DNA of 17,593 nucleotides from Candidatus Altarchaeum sp. GTDB lineage: Archaea; Altiarchaeota; Altiarchaeia; Altiarchaeales; Altiarchaeaceae. Below are positions 1-7,396 of this stretch, in pieces. A program made the translations under genes and the position numbers. Location: assembly GCA_018260755.1 (NCBI GenBank), contig JAGTWP010000028.1:1-17593 (forward strand), given 5' to 3'. The notes below the pieces were generated by a model that made no database searches, was not told the origin of the DNA, and worked only from the letters and a program-made list of their open reading frames with translations. Numbering within the stretch: the stretch's first letter is position 1; every line of letters begins with the position of its first letter.

Positions 1-85
1 AATATTTGGAAAAAGAATTGAAGGAAAAGAAAATTTAAGAAAAGAGGGAATTTTAGCGTATGATCTAGAAGATATTAACAAATAG
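1..85 (+). CDS. 3' end of an unidentified protein gene (partial)
   Basis: An open frame (codons from position 2) runs in from the left edge and stops at TAG 83-85. The 27 visible residues end in RIEGKENLRKEGILAYDLEDINK, a charged, protein-like sequence. The pattern EG..NL...GI...L.DI loosely resembles the C-terminus of orotate phosphoribosyltransferases (DREEG..NL...GI...L..DL). That match is too short to name the gene. It is followed by about 60 bp of AT-rich DNA and then the truncated pssA copy. It is probably a real gene tail of unknown identity. Confidence 0.5.
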   Translation, partial: IFGKRIEGKENLRKEGILAYDLEDINK

Positions 86-147
86 GTAGAAATAAACAAG
101 TGAGTATATAGTATAGTTAAATAAGTATGTGGTTAAATTTTATGTAG

Positions 148-331
148 TTAAATTTTCCTGAAATTTATTGTTGAAATCATCAGATAAGCGGAAATCAAAG
201 TAAGGAAAAACAGATTAAAATTTAAATATTCTGACAACAAATAAAGCAGCGGAATTATCAAAGCATTAAATGTTATGGGCAATCCAACATAAACCTTTGC
301 TTTCTGGTTTTTACTTTCTTTCGTAATTGTT
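148..331 (-). pseudogene. Truncated duplicate of the 3' end of archaetidylserine synthase
   Basis: Positions 148-300 match 1052-1204, the 3' end of the intact pssA downstream, with five mismatches in 153 bp. The match begins exactly at the stop codon (TTA 148-150, TAA on the minus strand). Read on the minus strand it encodes the AKVYVGLPIT...NFRKI tail. Four of the five differences are synonymous and one is His to Tyr, as if this tail diverged while still part of a working gene. Weaker homology continues to about 331 (TKESKNQKAK against AKESENENTNKNAK, with four residues missing). Then the frame meets a stop, so there is no N-terminal part. The toxin-antitoxin pair lies between the two copies. 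Confidence 0.85.
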
Positions 332-342
332 ACCTAACATTT

Positions 343-756
343 TTATATATTTAACATATTCAAAATTTTACGCGTCCTTACTATTTTTATTCCTTTGTAT
401 TCTTCCAGTACCAGTAAATCCTTATCTCCTGAAACAAGTATATCACATTGCTTATATGCTGCTGCCAGCAAATGCCTATCTTTTTTATCCCGTACAATAT
501 TGTATTTATCTATGTTCTTTTGATATATTTTTCTTTCTATAATTTTTATCCCGGCAGATTTTATAAAAATATCCACCTGATCAATATATTCTGGAAATTT
601 GATACGGATTACTCTTTTTACCTCATCTATAACATCTTCAGAAGTAATTAATTCAACATTACCATCTTTTCCATGAAATAAAAAATCATGTTCGTTTCCA
701 CGAAACACCATGCCTGATATCAGGGTATTAGAATCAATCATTATCTTTATTGCCAT
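343..756 (-). CDS. PIN-domain toxin (VapC-like ribonuclease)
   Basis: A 137-residue PIN domain. Visible acidic residues are D8 in MIDSNTLISG, E45 in the DVIDEVKRV helix, D93 in RDKKDRHLLAAA and D111 in VSGDKDLL, the arrangement that binds the catalytic metal in this nuclease fold. It resembles the COG1569 type of PIN toxins. Family members are Mg-dependent RNases that cut tRNA, rRNA or mRNA; the target here cannot be read from sequence. Its ATG overlaps the end of the AbrB gene by 10 bp, so the two are translationally coupled. Unlike most genes in the window, the start is preceded by SD-like purines (AGAGG six bases upstream), which may reflect a foreign origin. The pair sits between duplicated pssA tails. 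Confidence 0.88.
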   Translation of the reverse strand: MAIKIMIDSNTLISGMVFRGNEHDFLFHGKDGNVELITSEDVIDEVKRVIRIKFPEYIDQVDIFIKSAGIKIIERKIYQKNIDKYNIVRDKKDRHLLAAAYKQCDILVSGDKDLLVLEEYKGIKIVRTRKILNMLNI

Positions 757-998
757 TTTTTCCTCTGCACCTCTCTCAACGTCTTAATCAGTTCCTTCTT
801 TGTAATCCCCTTTTCCTTTGCCTTTTCTTGAAAAATATCTGTAATTTCATCCAGATCAGAAGTTATTTTTTTCATTAAAATATATTTTCCGACTTTGTCG
901 ATTGTGAGATAACTGTCTTTACCCAGCCCAAATTCTTCTCTTATATCTTTCGGCAGAGTGATTTGTCCTTTTGGTGCTACTTTTGTAAGATATGTCAT
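747..998 (-). CDS. AbrB/SpoVT-family antitoxin (VapB-like)
   Basis: An 83-residue protein. Residues 4-48 form a swapped-hairpin AbrB domain (LTKVAPKGQITLPKDIREEF, then GLGKDSYLTIDKVGKYILMKK). The acidic and basic helical tail (residues 49-83) would be the toxin-binding region. AbrB antitoxins bind their own promoter as dimers and neutralise the PIN partner. It is the first gene of a two-gene unit, overlapping the PIN gene by 10 bp. It starts 53 bp beyond the pssA stop codon on the same strand. No SD is visible upstream (TATAAA immediately precedes ATG). Confidence 0.87.
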   Translation of the reverse strand: MTYLTKVAPKGQITLPKDIREEFGLGKDSYLTIDKVGKYILMKKITSDLDEITDIFQEKAKEKGITKKELIKTLREVQRKKWQ

Positions 999-1051
999 TT
1001 TATACTTATTTGATTTTTTATCACTTAAAAATTATACTTTCAACAAAATAA

Positions 1052-1627
1052 TTAAATTTTCCTGAAATTTATTGTTGAAATCATCAGATAAGCAGAAATC
1101 AAAGTAAGGAAAAACAGATTAAAATTTAAATGTTCCGACAACAAATAAAGCAGCGGAATTATTAAAGCATTAAATGTTATTGGCAATCCAACATAAACCT
1201 TTGCGTTTTTGTTTGTATTTTCATTTTCGCTTTCTTTTGCCAGACATAAATATCTTGCCAGCCGCATAAGTCCTGCACACAGAACAATTATTGAAATTGC
1301 CAAGTAAAAGGTAGCAGATATATCCAAAAAGTTATCCCCCGTAAATTTTAATGCGTAAAAGTATATAAAGGCAGCGGGAGCAATCCCAAATGCAACCGCA
1401 TCTGCAACTGTATCAATATTTGCCCCATACTCTGTCGGAAAGGAAAATTTCCTTGCAATAAATCCGTCCATATAATCGGATATTCCCGCAAGTCCGAGAA
1501 ACAAAACAGCAATCAAAAAATTTCCTGCAAAAACTTCAATTATAGCAAAAAATCCAAAGACCGCACAAAGCAGCGAAAATACATCCTTCCACTTAAAAAA
1601 ATTTAATATACTGTTATTATTCATCAT
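1052..1627 (-). CDS. pssA: Archaetidylserine synthase (CDP-alcohol phosphatidyltransferase)
   Basis: A 191-residue integral membrane enzyme with the complete CDP-alcohol phosphotransferase motif: D51-x2-D54-G55-x2-A58-R59-x8-G68-x3-D72-x3-D76. Hydrophobic segments lie near residues 18-48, 76-93, 103-120 and 145-185. The N-terminal IL-FFKWKDVFSLL...FGFFAI resembles the archaeal serine-transferring branch, which makes archaetidylserine from CDP-archaeol and L-serine; substrate choice is inferred from that resemblance. It lies 25 bp downstream of the DUF35 gene, probably in one operon. The start could be either of two adjacent ATGs. Its last 51 codons, stop included, are duplicated at 148-300, suggesting that an insertion event involved this gene's 3' end. 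Confidence 0.85.
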   Translation of the reverse strand: MMNNNSILNFFKWKDVFSLLCAVFGFFAIIEVFAGNFLIAVLFLGLAGISDYMDGFIARKFSFPTEYGANIDTVADAVAFGIAPAAFIYFYALKFTGDNFLDISATFYLAISIIVLCAGLMRLARYLCLAKESENENTNKNAKVYVGLPITFNALIIPLLYLLSEHLNFNLFFLTLISAYLMISTINFRKI

Positions 1628-1652
1628 TCCAAATTTTATCCGTTCCGAAATT

Positions 1653-2051
1653 TTACTCCACCAGCTTAAATTTATATCCGTATAAAATCACACCTTCGTC
1701 ACCTTCTTCAACGATTTTTCTAAAGACCGACTTAACCTTGCTTCCTATTTTCACATCTTCCGGTTTGCAGTCAATAATCTGTGCGGTGAGTTTAGGACCT
1801 TCTTTTAATTTTATTATTGCCATAAGGTACGGCTTGATATTCTCAAAACCCTTCGGGGGAGAATAAATCAGAGTATATGTAAGCACTTCGCCTTCGCCGC
1901 AAAATTTATGCTCGTCCATTCTTCCCTTCCTTCTGCATTTCGGGCATATAATCCTCGGCGGAAAATAGTATGTTCCGCAGGTTACACATTGTGTTCCTAC
2001 CAAATTATATCTCTGTGGAATTTTTCTCCAGTTTAATGCAATTCTTGTCAT
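1653..2051 (-). CDS. DUF35 / OB-fold protein with zinc ribbon
   Basis: A 132-residue protein. The N-terminal rubredoxin-like zinc ribbon has C22-x2-C25 and C36-x2-C39 (CVTC...CPKC). The C-terminal OB-fold (about 48-130) includes GEGEVLTYTLIYSPPKGFE and a GSKVKSVFRKI strand. In archaea DUF35 proteins scaffold the acetoacetyl-CoA thiolase/HMG-CoA synthase complex of the mevalonate pathway, channelling the intermediate toward isoprenoid lipids. The partner enzymes are not in this window. It is first in a minus-strand operon with archaetidylserine synthase, which fits a lipid role. The start has no SD (CCAATCAAA before ATG). Confidence 0.85.
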   Translation of the reverse strand: MTRIALNWRKIPQRYNLVGTQCVTCGTYYFPPRIICPKCRRKGRMDEHKFCGEGEVLTYTLIYSPPKGFENIKPYLMAIIKLKEGPKLTAQIIDCKPEDVKIGSKVKSVFRKIVEEGDEGVILYGYKFKLVE

Positions 2052-2155
2052 TTTGATTGGTTAAAATTTAGTAATTTTTAGATTTTATATTGCTAATGTA
2101 ATTAGGTAAATAATTAAATTTAAATTAAATTTATCTTTATTAAAATTTATTTGTT

Positions 2156-3130
2156 ATGAAGGTAATATTTTTAGGCAGCGGAGGAAGTGTGCCGACAAAA
2201 GACAGGGGCTTGCCTGCCGTATTAGTTGAGTATTTGAATGAACTCTTTCTGTTTGACTGCGGCGAAGGAACTCTGAGGCAGCTCATGATTTATTCGGCAA
2301 AGAATGGAAAAAACAAAGGAAAAAATGACGGAAAGAATAAGCAAGAAAAGATAAATTTTATGAACATAAATAAAATTTTCATCACACATTTTCATGCGGA
2401 CCACATTGGCGGATTAATCGGAATAATTAATACAATGAATTTTCTCGGAAGAAATAAAGTTCTTGAAATTTACGGAGGAAAAGGTTTAAATAACATAATT
2501 AAAAATTTACCTATTCCAAAGGATGCGATGCAATTTGTTAAGATTTATGAAATTTTAGGCGGAGATGTAATTGAAGGCGAGGGCTATAAATTTGTATCTT
2601 TTAAGACGATTCACACACCGGAAAGTTTGGGGTTTGTATTTGAAGAAAAGGAAAAAAGGAAATTTTTAAAAGAAAAGGCAATTGCATTGGGAATTCCCGA
2701 AGGTAAATTATACAGCAACCTTCAAAGAGGAGAAAGCATAAATTTTAACGGAAAAATAATAAATCCAGATAGTGTTTTAAGTAAGCCGATAAAAGGAAGA
2801 AAGATTGTTTATACGGGGGATACAACTCCCTGTGAAAATACGGTAAAATTTGCGAATGACTGCGATGTTCTTATCCATGATTCAACATATTCCGATGCAG
2901 ATATTAATAAAATTTCTGATCACGGGCACTCAACTGCATTACAGGCAGCGGAAACAGCAAAACAGGCAAAGGCAAAATCCTTGTTCCTAATACACATAAG
3001 TCAGAGGTATGCGGATTCAAAAATTTTGGAGGATGAAGCAAAAAAGGTATTTGAGAATAGCTGTGTTGTCAGTGATTTTATGAGTGTCCAAATTTCTCCT
3101 TCTCCCGAAAAGAGAATTTCGGCATCTTAA
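2156..3130 (+). CDS. rnz: Ribonuclease Z (tRNA 3' endonuclease)
   Basis: A 324-residue metallo-beta-lactamase-fold nuclease that removes the 3' trailer from pre-tRNAs so CCA can be added. Visible motifs are GSGGSVP (7-13), FDCGEG (33-38), the zinc motif HFHADHIGG (78-86), HTPESLGF (153-160), TGDT (220-223), HDSTY (241-245), GHST (257-260) and HISQRY (280-285). Between strand and zinc motif, residues about 48-66 form a Lys/Asn/Gly-rich low-complexity stretch (AKNGKNKGKNDGKNKQEK), an unusual loop insertion. The start ATG has no SD. The next gene downstream is a tRNA-Lys without encoded CCA, a natural substrate. Confidence 0.93.
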   Translation: MKVIFLGSGGSVPTKDRGLPAVLVEYLNELFLFDCGEGTLRQLMIYSAKNGKNKGKNDGKNKQEKINFMNINKIFITHFHADHIGGLIGIINTMNFLGRNKVLEIYGGKGLNNIIKNLPIPKDAMQFVKIYEILGGDVIEGEGYKFVSFKTIHTPESLGFVFEEKEKRKFLKEKAIALGIPEGKLYSNLQRGESINFNGKIINPDSVLSKPIKGRKIVYTGDTTPCENTVKFANDCDVLIHDSTYSDADINKISDHGHSTALQAAETAKQAKAKSLFLIHISQRYADSKILEDEAKKVFENSCVVSDFMSVQISPSPEKRISAS

Positions 3131-3198
3131 AAAGTAAATTCTTTAATATTTTTATTCTGATTTGTAATTATTACAGCAAATTAAATTTTTAAATTTTT

Positions 3199-3272
3199 GG
3201 GCTTGTAGCTCAGTTTGGTAGAGCACCGGACTTTTAATCCGATGGTCGCGGGTTCAAATCCCGTCAAGCCCG
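3199..3272 (+). tRNA. tRNA-Lys (anticodon TTT)
   Basis: Complete 74-nt cloverleaf: acceptor GGGCTTG/CAAGCCC, D arm GCTC/GAGC, anticodon loop CTTTTAA with TTT at 3233-3235, T arm GCGGG/CCCGT with loop TTCAAAT, discriminator G. CCA is not encoded. The top pair of the anticodon stem (27-43) is a C-A mismatch and 49-65 is G-U. A T-run follows directly and may end transcription. It lies between RNase Z and the PurE-like gene. Confidence 0.95.
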
Positions 3273-3293
3273 CATTTTTGAAACGAATGTTAA

Positions 3294-3677
3294 ATGGATA
3301 TTTTGATAATTGCAGGGAGCAAAAGCGATGAGGAAATTGTTAAAAAAGCGGAAAAAATTTTAAACGAAAATCAAATTTTATACGGTGTTGAATACTGTTC
3401 TTTTCACAGAGAGCCGGAACGATTAATTAAAATTGTAAAAAACAGCGAGGCAAAAATTTTTATTGCAATTGCGGGACTTTCTGCGGCACTTCCCGGAGCA
3501 GTTGTCGCTTTTACGGACAAGGTTGTTATCGGTGTTCCTGTTTCTGCTAAACTGGATGGAATGGATGCGTTATTGAGCATTGCACAGATGCCAAAAGGAG
3601 TTCCGGTTGCATGTGTCGGAATTGATAATGGGGAAAATGCTGCATATCTGGCGATAAGGATATTAAAGTTAAAATAA
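3294..3677 (+). CDS. purE: PurE-like N5-CAIR mutase / AIR carboxylase family protein
   Basis: A 127-residue protein, shorter than typical bacterial PurE (about 160-170). Family landmarks are GSKSD (8-12), SFHREPERL (36-44, aligning with SAHRTPERL and its catalytic His), [10 protein letters not shown] (61-70), [33 protein letters not shown] and a C-terminal [13 protein letters not shown] helix. PurE converts N5-CAIR to CAIR (or AIR + CO2 to CAIR) in purine synthesis. The second histidine of bacterial PurE (in AHLPG) is Ala here, so the exact reaction is uncertain. It ends 6 bp before the HPS/RraA gene, almost certainly one operon. No SD. Confidence 0.8.
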   Translation: MDILIIAGSKSDEEIVKKAEKILNENQILYGVEYCSFHREPERLIKIVKNSEAKIFIAIAGLSAALPGAVVAFTDKVVIGVPVSAKLDGMDALLSIAQMPKGVPVACVGIDNGENAAYLAIRILKLK

Positions 3678-3683
3678 ATTTCT

Positions 3684-4973
3684 ATGAAAGCAAAACTACA
3701 ACTTGCACTGGATTTTGTTGAATTAGAGAGAGCGATAAATATTGCAAAAGAAGCAGAAAATTTTGTTGATATAATTGAGGTTGGCACGCCGCTCATTAAA
3801 AGTGAGGGTATGAATGCGGTCAGGAAATTCAGGAAGGACTTTCCGAATAAAGAAATTTGTGCGGATATGAAAACAATGGATGTCGGAAGAATGGAGGTTG
3901 AAATGGCTGCAAAAGCAGGGGCGGATATCGTTGCAATTTTAGGGGCAAGTGATTATTCAATGCTCTTTGAATGTCTTAAAGCAGGCAGAAATTATGGCTG
4001 CAAAATTATGGTTGATATGCTGAATGTTGAAAATTTAACGGAAAAGGCAAATAAAATAAAGGAATTTGCGCCTGAGGTTTATATTTGTGTTCATCTCGGA
4101 ATAGACCAGCAAATGAAAGGAATGAAGATTTCCTGCGAGGTTGAAAAATTGGCAAAAGCAGGCATAAATAACATTGCCGTTGCGGGCGGAATAAATTCCG
4201 AAAATGTAGGTGAATTGGCAAAATTTTGCGCTCTTATAATTGTTGGTGCGGCAATAACAAAAAGCAGGAATGTTGCCGAAAGCGCGAGAAAACTAAAGGA
4301 AGCAATAGAAAAAGAAATTTCAATAAAATCGGAATTCAAGAAAGCAAGTTCCGAAGATGAAATTTTAGAAATTTTTAAAAAGGTCTCCACTGCTAATATA
4401 AGCGATGCTATGCATAGGGCACAGGTGATGAATTATATTAAGCCGATAAAACCCGGAATGAAGGTGTGTGGGAAGGCATTTACGGTCCGAACATTTTCAG
4501 GCGACTGGGCAAAAGCAGTTGAAAGTATAGATAAAGCAAAAGCAGGGAATGTTATTGTTATTGATGCCAACGGAAAATCGCCCGCTGTCTGGGGTGAATT
4601 GGCAACTCTGAGCTGCATACAGAAAGGAATTAAAGGAGTTGTTATTGACGGGGCGATAAGAGATACGGGAGAAATTTCAAAATTAAATTTTCCGGCGTTC
4701 GTTAAATTGATAACTTCAAATGCAGGCGAACCAAAGGGCTTTGGAGAATTAGGTGTTAAAATTTCCTGTGGAGGAGTTGATGTCCGGCCGGGTGATTATA
4801 TTATCGGAGATGATGACGGGGTTATCGTTGTTCCGGAAGAAGATGCAATTGAAGTAGCAAACAGGGCATTGGATGTTTATGAGAAAGAAGACCGTATAAA
4901 GGAAGAAATTGCAAATAAAAGCACATTAGCGAGTGTTGCCGAAATAGAGAAATGGGAATCTTGTAAGAGGTAA
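3684..4973 (+). CDS. 3-hexulose-6-phosphate synthase fused to an RraA-like domain
   Basis: A 429-residue two-domain protein. Residues 1-210 are a TIM-barrel 3-hexulose-6-phosphate synthase of the OMP decarboxylase superfamily: catalytic DxKxxD (D61-K63-D66, ADMKTMD), VDMLNV, VHLGID and the phosphate-binding VAGGI and IIVGAAIT. Archaea lacking the oxidative pentose phosphate route run this enzyme in reverse to release ribulose 5-phosphate and formaldehyde. Residues about 223-429 are an RraA/HMG-aldolase-like domain with WGELATL and the VIDGAIRD motif (R326-D327), plus GDYIIGDDDGVIVVP. This fusion is known in archaea and is often annotated as a bifunctional synthase/ribonuclease regulator; the role of the second half is unsettled. 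Pairing with PurE suggests ribose-phosphate supply for purines. No SD at the start. Confidence 0.88.
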   Translation: MKAKLQLALDFVELERAINIAKEAENFVDIIEVGTPLIKSEGMNAVRKFRKDFPNKEICADMKTMDVGRMEVEMAAKAGADIVAILGASDYSMLFECLKAGRNYGCKIMVDMLNVENLTEKANKIKEFAPEVYICVHLGIDQQMKGMKISCEVEKLAKAGINNIAVAGGINSENVGELAKFCALIIVGAAITKSRNVAESARKLKEAIEKEISIKSEFKKASSEDEILEIFKKVSTANISDAMHRAQVMNYIKPIKPGMKVCGKAFTVRTFSGDWAKAVESIDKAKAGNVIVIDANGKSPAVWGELATLSCIQKGIKGVVIDGAIRDTGEISKLNFPAFVKLITSNAGEPKGFGELGVKISCGGVDVRPGDYIIGDDDGVIVVPEEDAIEVANRALDVYEKEDRIKEEIANKSTLASVAEIEKWESCKR

Positions 4974-5000
4974 AATTTAAAAAATTTAATCGGTTAGTAA

Positions 5001-5534
5001 ATGGGTTTAACAAAAAAGTTGTTTTTAATTGCAGTAGCACTTATTGTCTTGGGAATATGTCTTTTTTTGGCAGCAAATTATCTTAATCTGAATCAAATTT
5101 TTGAGGGCAAAAACGGAGGAATTATCACTGATTATGTAACAAGTGTTCATGACGGAGACACAATTCGCACCCAAAATTTAAGCGAATCAATCAGAGTATT
5201 GCATATTGACACACCGGAAATTCCACCAGCAGGGAAAGATTATTACGGGATTGAAGCGAGGGACTTTTTAAAAAGCGAAATTTTAAAGAAAAACATCAAA
5301 TTAAAATGCAAAGGCAAAGATAAATATGACAGAAATTTATGCGAAATTTATCCGATAGACGCAGATACGGATGATATTAAAGAGTCCTATGATTATCAGA
5401 TGGTTAAGAATGGTTATGCGTGTCCGTTTATGACCGAAAATAAAGAAATAAAGAATGCAGGAATTGAAGCAAGAAATAAAAAAATAGGTATTTTTTCTGA
5501 AAATTCAACATATAAATGCAGGGACGAATTTTAA
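5001..5534 (+). CDS. Thermonuclease (SNase-like), membrane-anchored or secreted
   Basis: A 177-residue protein. Residues 5-27 form one hydrophobic segment after KK, a signal peptide or N-terminal anchor. The rest is a staphylococcal-nuclease OB-fold: VTSVHDGDTIR (D51, D53), IRVLHIDTPE (R65, D70, E73), YGIEARDFL and DKYDRNLCEIY (R111). These match the Ca-binding Asp and catalytic Arg/Glu/Arg of S. aureus nuclease, so it should be an active Ca-dependent DNA/RNA nuclease outside the membrane. Cysteines at 103, 114, 141 and 173 could form disulfides. It may serve nucleotide scavenging. It starts 27 bp after the HPS/RraA stop with no SD. Confidence 0.88.
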   Translation: MGLTKKLFLIAVALIVLGICLFLAANYLNLNQIFEGKNGGIITDYVTSVHDGDTIRTQNLSESIRVLHIDTPEIPPAGKDYYGIEARDFLKSEILKKNIKLKCKGKDKYDRNLCEIYPIDADTDDIKESYDYQMVKNGYACPFMTENKEIKNAGIEARNKKIGIFSENSTYKCRDEF

Positions 5535-5633
5535 AATTTTGATTATTGAGTAATAAGAAATTTAATAAGAAATTTAATCAAAAAATTTGATTGTGTAAAT
5601 TTAATTGTTTATTAGTTTTTATTAAATTTTAAA

Positions 5634-6671
5634 ATGGAGTTGTTAAAAAATTTATGTTTGGCAGGTGGGATAAGCGGAAATGAGGGAGAAGCAGCAGATA
5701 TAGTAAAAGCGGAACTGAAAAAATTTTGTGATGATGTAAGCACAGATAATTTTGGAAATGTTATAGGCAGAAAAGGAAAAGGCGGGAAGAAAATTTTAAT
5801 TGCCGCACATATTGACGAAATCGGGTTGATGGTGAAATATATATCAAAAGATGGTTTTATAAATTTTGTTAAAGTCGGAGGCATTGATGACAGAGTGCTG
5901 TTTGGACAAAGAGTAATAATAAAAGGAAGAAACGGAGATGTTTTCGGAATTATTGGAAGTAAGCCGCCGCATTTACAAAAAGACGAAGAAAAAAAGAAAG
6001 TTGTTGAGCATACTGATTTATTCATAGATATTGGCTGCGAAAGCAAGGAGGAAGCAGAGACAAAGATTGAAATTGCCGATGCAATTATATTTGAGCCGAA
6101 TTTTGGAAATTTAAATAAGGATTTATATTATGGAAAGGCGATAGACAACAGAGTAGGATGCTATGCTATGCTCAAAATCATGGAAAAAATCAATGTAAAA
6201 AATTTAAATGCGGAAATTTACGGCGTTGCGACTGCACAGGAAGAAGTGGGGCTGAAAGGAGCAAGAACCGTTTCATTTAAAATAAATCCAGATTATGCGA
6301 TTGCCATAGATACGACAATTGCAGGCGGAACACCGCAAATCAAAGAAACAGAATCATCGTTAAATGTCGGAAAAGGTGTTGCAATCACATTAATTGAAGC
6401 AAGCGGCAGAGGGGTTATTGTCAGTGATAAAATAAAGAAAATTTTTATTGAAGCGGCAAAAGAAAATAAAATTCCTTATCAGATTGATGTTCTTGAAGGA
6501 GGAATGACAGACGGTGCAATTATTTATATGAACAGAGAAGGAATTCCGACAGGTGTTTTAAGCATTCCGACGAGATATATTCATTCGCCGACAGGAGTTT
6601 TCAGCATGAAGGATGTTGAGGCGACAATTGATTTGTGTATTAAAGGGATTGAAAAGTTGTGTAGGGAGTAA
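5634..6671 (+). CDS. M42-family aminopeptidase (TET type)
   Basis: A 345-residue metallopeptidase of the M42 family (often misannotated as endoglucanase M), which forms dodecameric cytoplasmic shells that trim peptides from the N-terminus. The dinuclear metal-site motifs are complete: AAHIDEIG (H59, D61), AIDNRVG (D171), AQEEVGLKGA (E203-E204), AIDTTIAGG (D226) and YIHSPTGVF (H317). The N-terminal GGISGNEG motif and full length fit the family. The lack of a signal peptide supports a cytoplasmic role. It lies about 100 bp downstream of the thermonuclease. ATG is preceded by AAATTTTAAA without an SD. Confidence 0.92.
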   Translation: MELLKNLCLAGGISGNEGEAADIVKAELKKFCDDVSTDNFGNVIGRKGKGGKKILIAAHIDEIGLMVKYISKDGFINFVKVGGIDDRVLFGQRVIIKGRNGDVFGIIGSKPPHLQKDEEKKKVVEHTDLFIDIGCESKEEAETKIEIADAIIFEPNFGNLNKDLYYGKAIDNRVGCYAMLKIMEKINVKNLNAEIYGVATAQEEVGLKGARTVSFKINPDYAIAIDTTIAGGTPQIKETESSLNVGKGVAITLIEASGRGVIVSDKIKKIFIEAAKENKIPYQIDVLEGGMTDGAIIYMNREGIPTGVLSIPTRYIHSPTGVFSMKDVEATIDLCIKGIEKLCRE

Positions 6672-6689
6672 AATTTTATAATTTTATTT

Positions 6690-6790
6690 GTAACTATTCA
6701 GAGGGTACAAAAATTTACCTGTGAAAATTTCAAAAAATTTAAAAAAGTCAAAAAATTTACCTTTAATTTTTTGGGTGGCTGAATAGTTAC
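6690..6790. mobile_element. MITE-like inverted-repeat element, copy 1
   Basis: A 101-bp AT-rich element bounded by perfect 12-bp inverted repeats, GTAACTATTCAG (6690-6701) and CTGAATAGTTAC (6779-6790). It is flanked on both sides by TTTTATTT (6682-6689 and 6791-6798), a candidate 8-bp target duplication, though the low complexity weakens this. The first 29 bp and last 43 bp are nearly identical to the element at 11519-11697. There is no coding capacity, so it would be a non-autonomous element moved by a transposase elsewhere. Confidence 0.75.
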
Positions 6791-7008
6791 TTTTATTTTT
6801 AATATCTAAAAATAAATATTTATTTATTTATTTATTTATTATAACGGTTATAATATATAAAAATTGGTATTGCTAAAATGTTAATGATAGATTTAATAAT
6901 AAATTTAATATTTGTACCAAAATTCAATATCTGGAAAGGAAAAGATGCATGAAATTCTTACAAAAACTATCTTATATTTTTATATCTTTATCTACTAAAA
7001 AATACAAA

Positions 7009-7053
7009 AAATCAAAAAATTTACTCGTAATTTTTTGGGTTGCTAAATGGCCA
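7009..7053. repeat. Decayed solo right end of the 6690/11519 element family
   Basis: Matches the last 45 bp of the element at 11519-11697 (tcaaaaaatttactcgtaat, then TTTTTTGGG) but ends TTGCTAAATGGCCAC instead of TGGCTGAATAGTTAC. No matching left end is found, so it appears to be a truncated, mutated copy. It ends about 30 bp upstream of the GYD gene and could influence its promoter. Confidence 0.6.
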
Positions 7054-7085
7054 CAAATTTAAAAAACAAAACTTAAGAATTTATA

Positions 7086-7364
7086 ATGGCAACATACATA
7101 ATGTTGGGAAGGTATAGCACAGAAGGAATTAAGGAAATATCTAAGAAAAGAACAAAGGCAGTTGTTGGTGCAATTAAAAAGAACAAGGGAAAGGTTAGTG
7201 CAATGTATGCAATGCTCGGAAATTATGATTTGTGCTTTGTTGTGGATTTTCCGACAAATAATGAAGCAATGAAGGCATCTGTAAATATTGCAAAAGCAAC
7301 GGGAATTGGATTTAGAACACTTCCTTCAATATCTGTGGATGAATTTGACAAAGTGGTAGGATAA
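7086..7364 (+). CDS. GYD-domain protein
   Basis: A 92-residue ferredoxin-like-fold protein similar to the GYD family (PF08734). It starts MATYIMLGRYSTEGI, contains the signature LGNYDLCFVVDFP (residues 44-56, a GNYD variant of GEYD) and ends in a helix followed by GFRTLPSISVDEF. Family members are small cytoplasmic proteins without an established reaction. The ATG follows an A/T-rich segment (ATTTAAAAAAC, about 29 bp upstream) that could serve as a TATA element for a near-leaderless mRNA. It is bordered upstream by mobile-element remnants and downstream by the unassigned cassette. Confidence 0.8.
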   Translation: MATYIMLGRYSTEGIKEISKKRTKAVVGAIKKNKGKVSAMYAMLGNYDLCFVVDFPTNNEAMKASVNIAKATGIGFRTLPSISVDEFDKVVG

Positions 7365-7396
7365 ATAAAATAGGAAAATTAAAAGAGAGACAATCA

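Larger units (their letters stand above)
6672..7085 (+). other. Non-coding stretch between the M42 peptidase and GYD genes
   Basis: No gene is seen. It holds a 101-bp inverted-repeat element (6690-6790), an ATTT tetranucleotide run (about 6818-6840), a 15-bp palindrome TTATAACGGTTATAA (6839-6853) and a decayed right end of the same element type (7009-7053). Confidence 0.7.

Noticed and set aside
327-651. Plus-strand frames of 71 and 67 codons
   Set aside because: Antisense shadows of the PIN toxin gene, rich in Phe, Tyr and Ile from AT bias.
3404-4618. Minus-strand frames opposite purE and the HPS/RraA gene
   Set aside because: The plus-strand proteins have full family motifs; the antisense frames have none.
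6818-6840. ATTT tandem run as a CRISPR or functional repeat array
   Set aside because: It is a simple tetranucleotide microsatellite with no spacers. No CRISPR array is present in the window.
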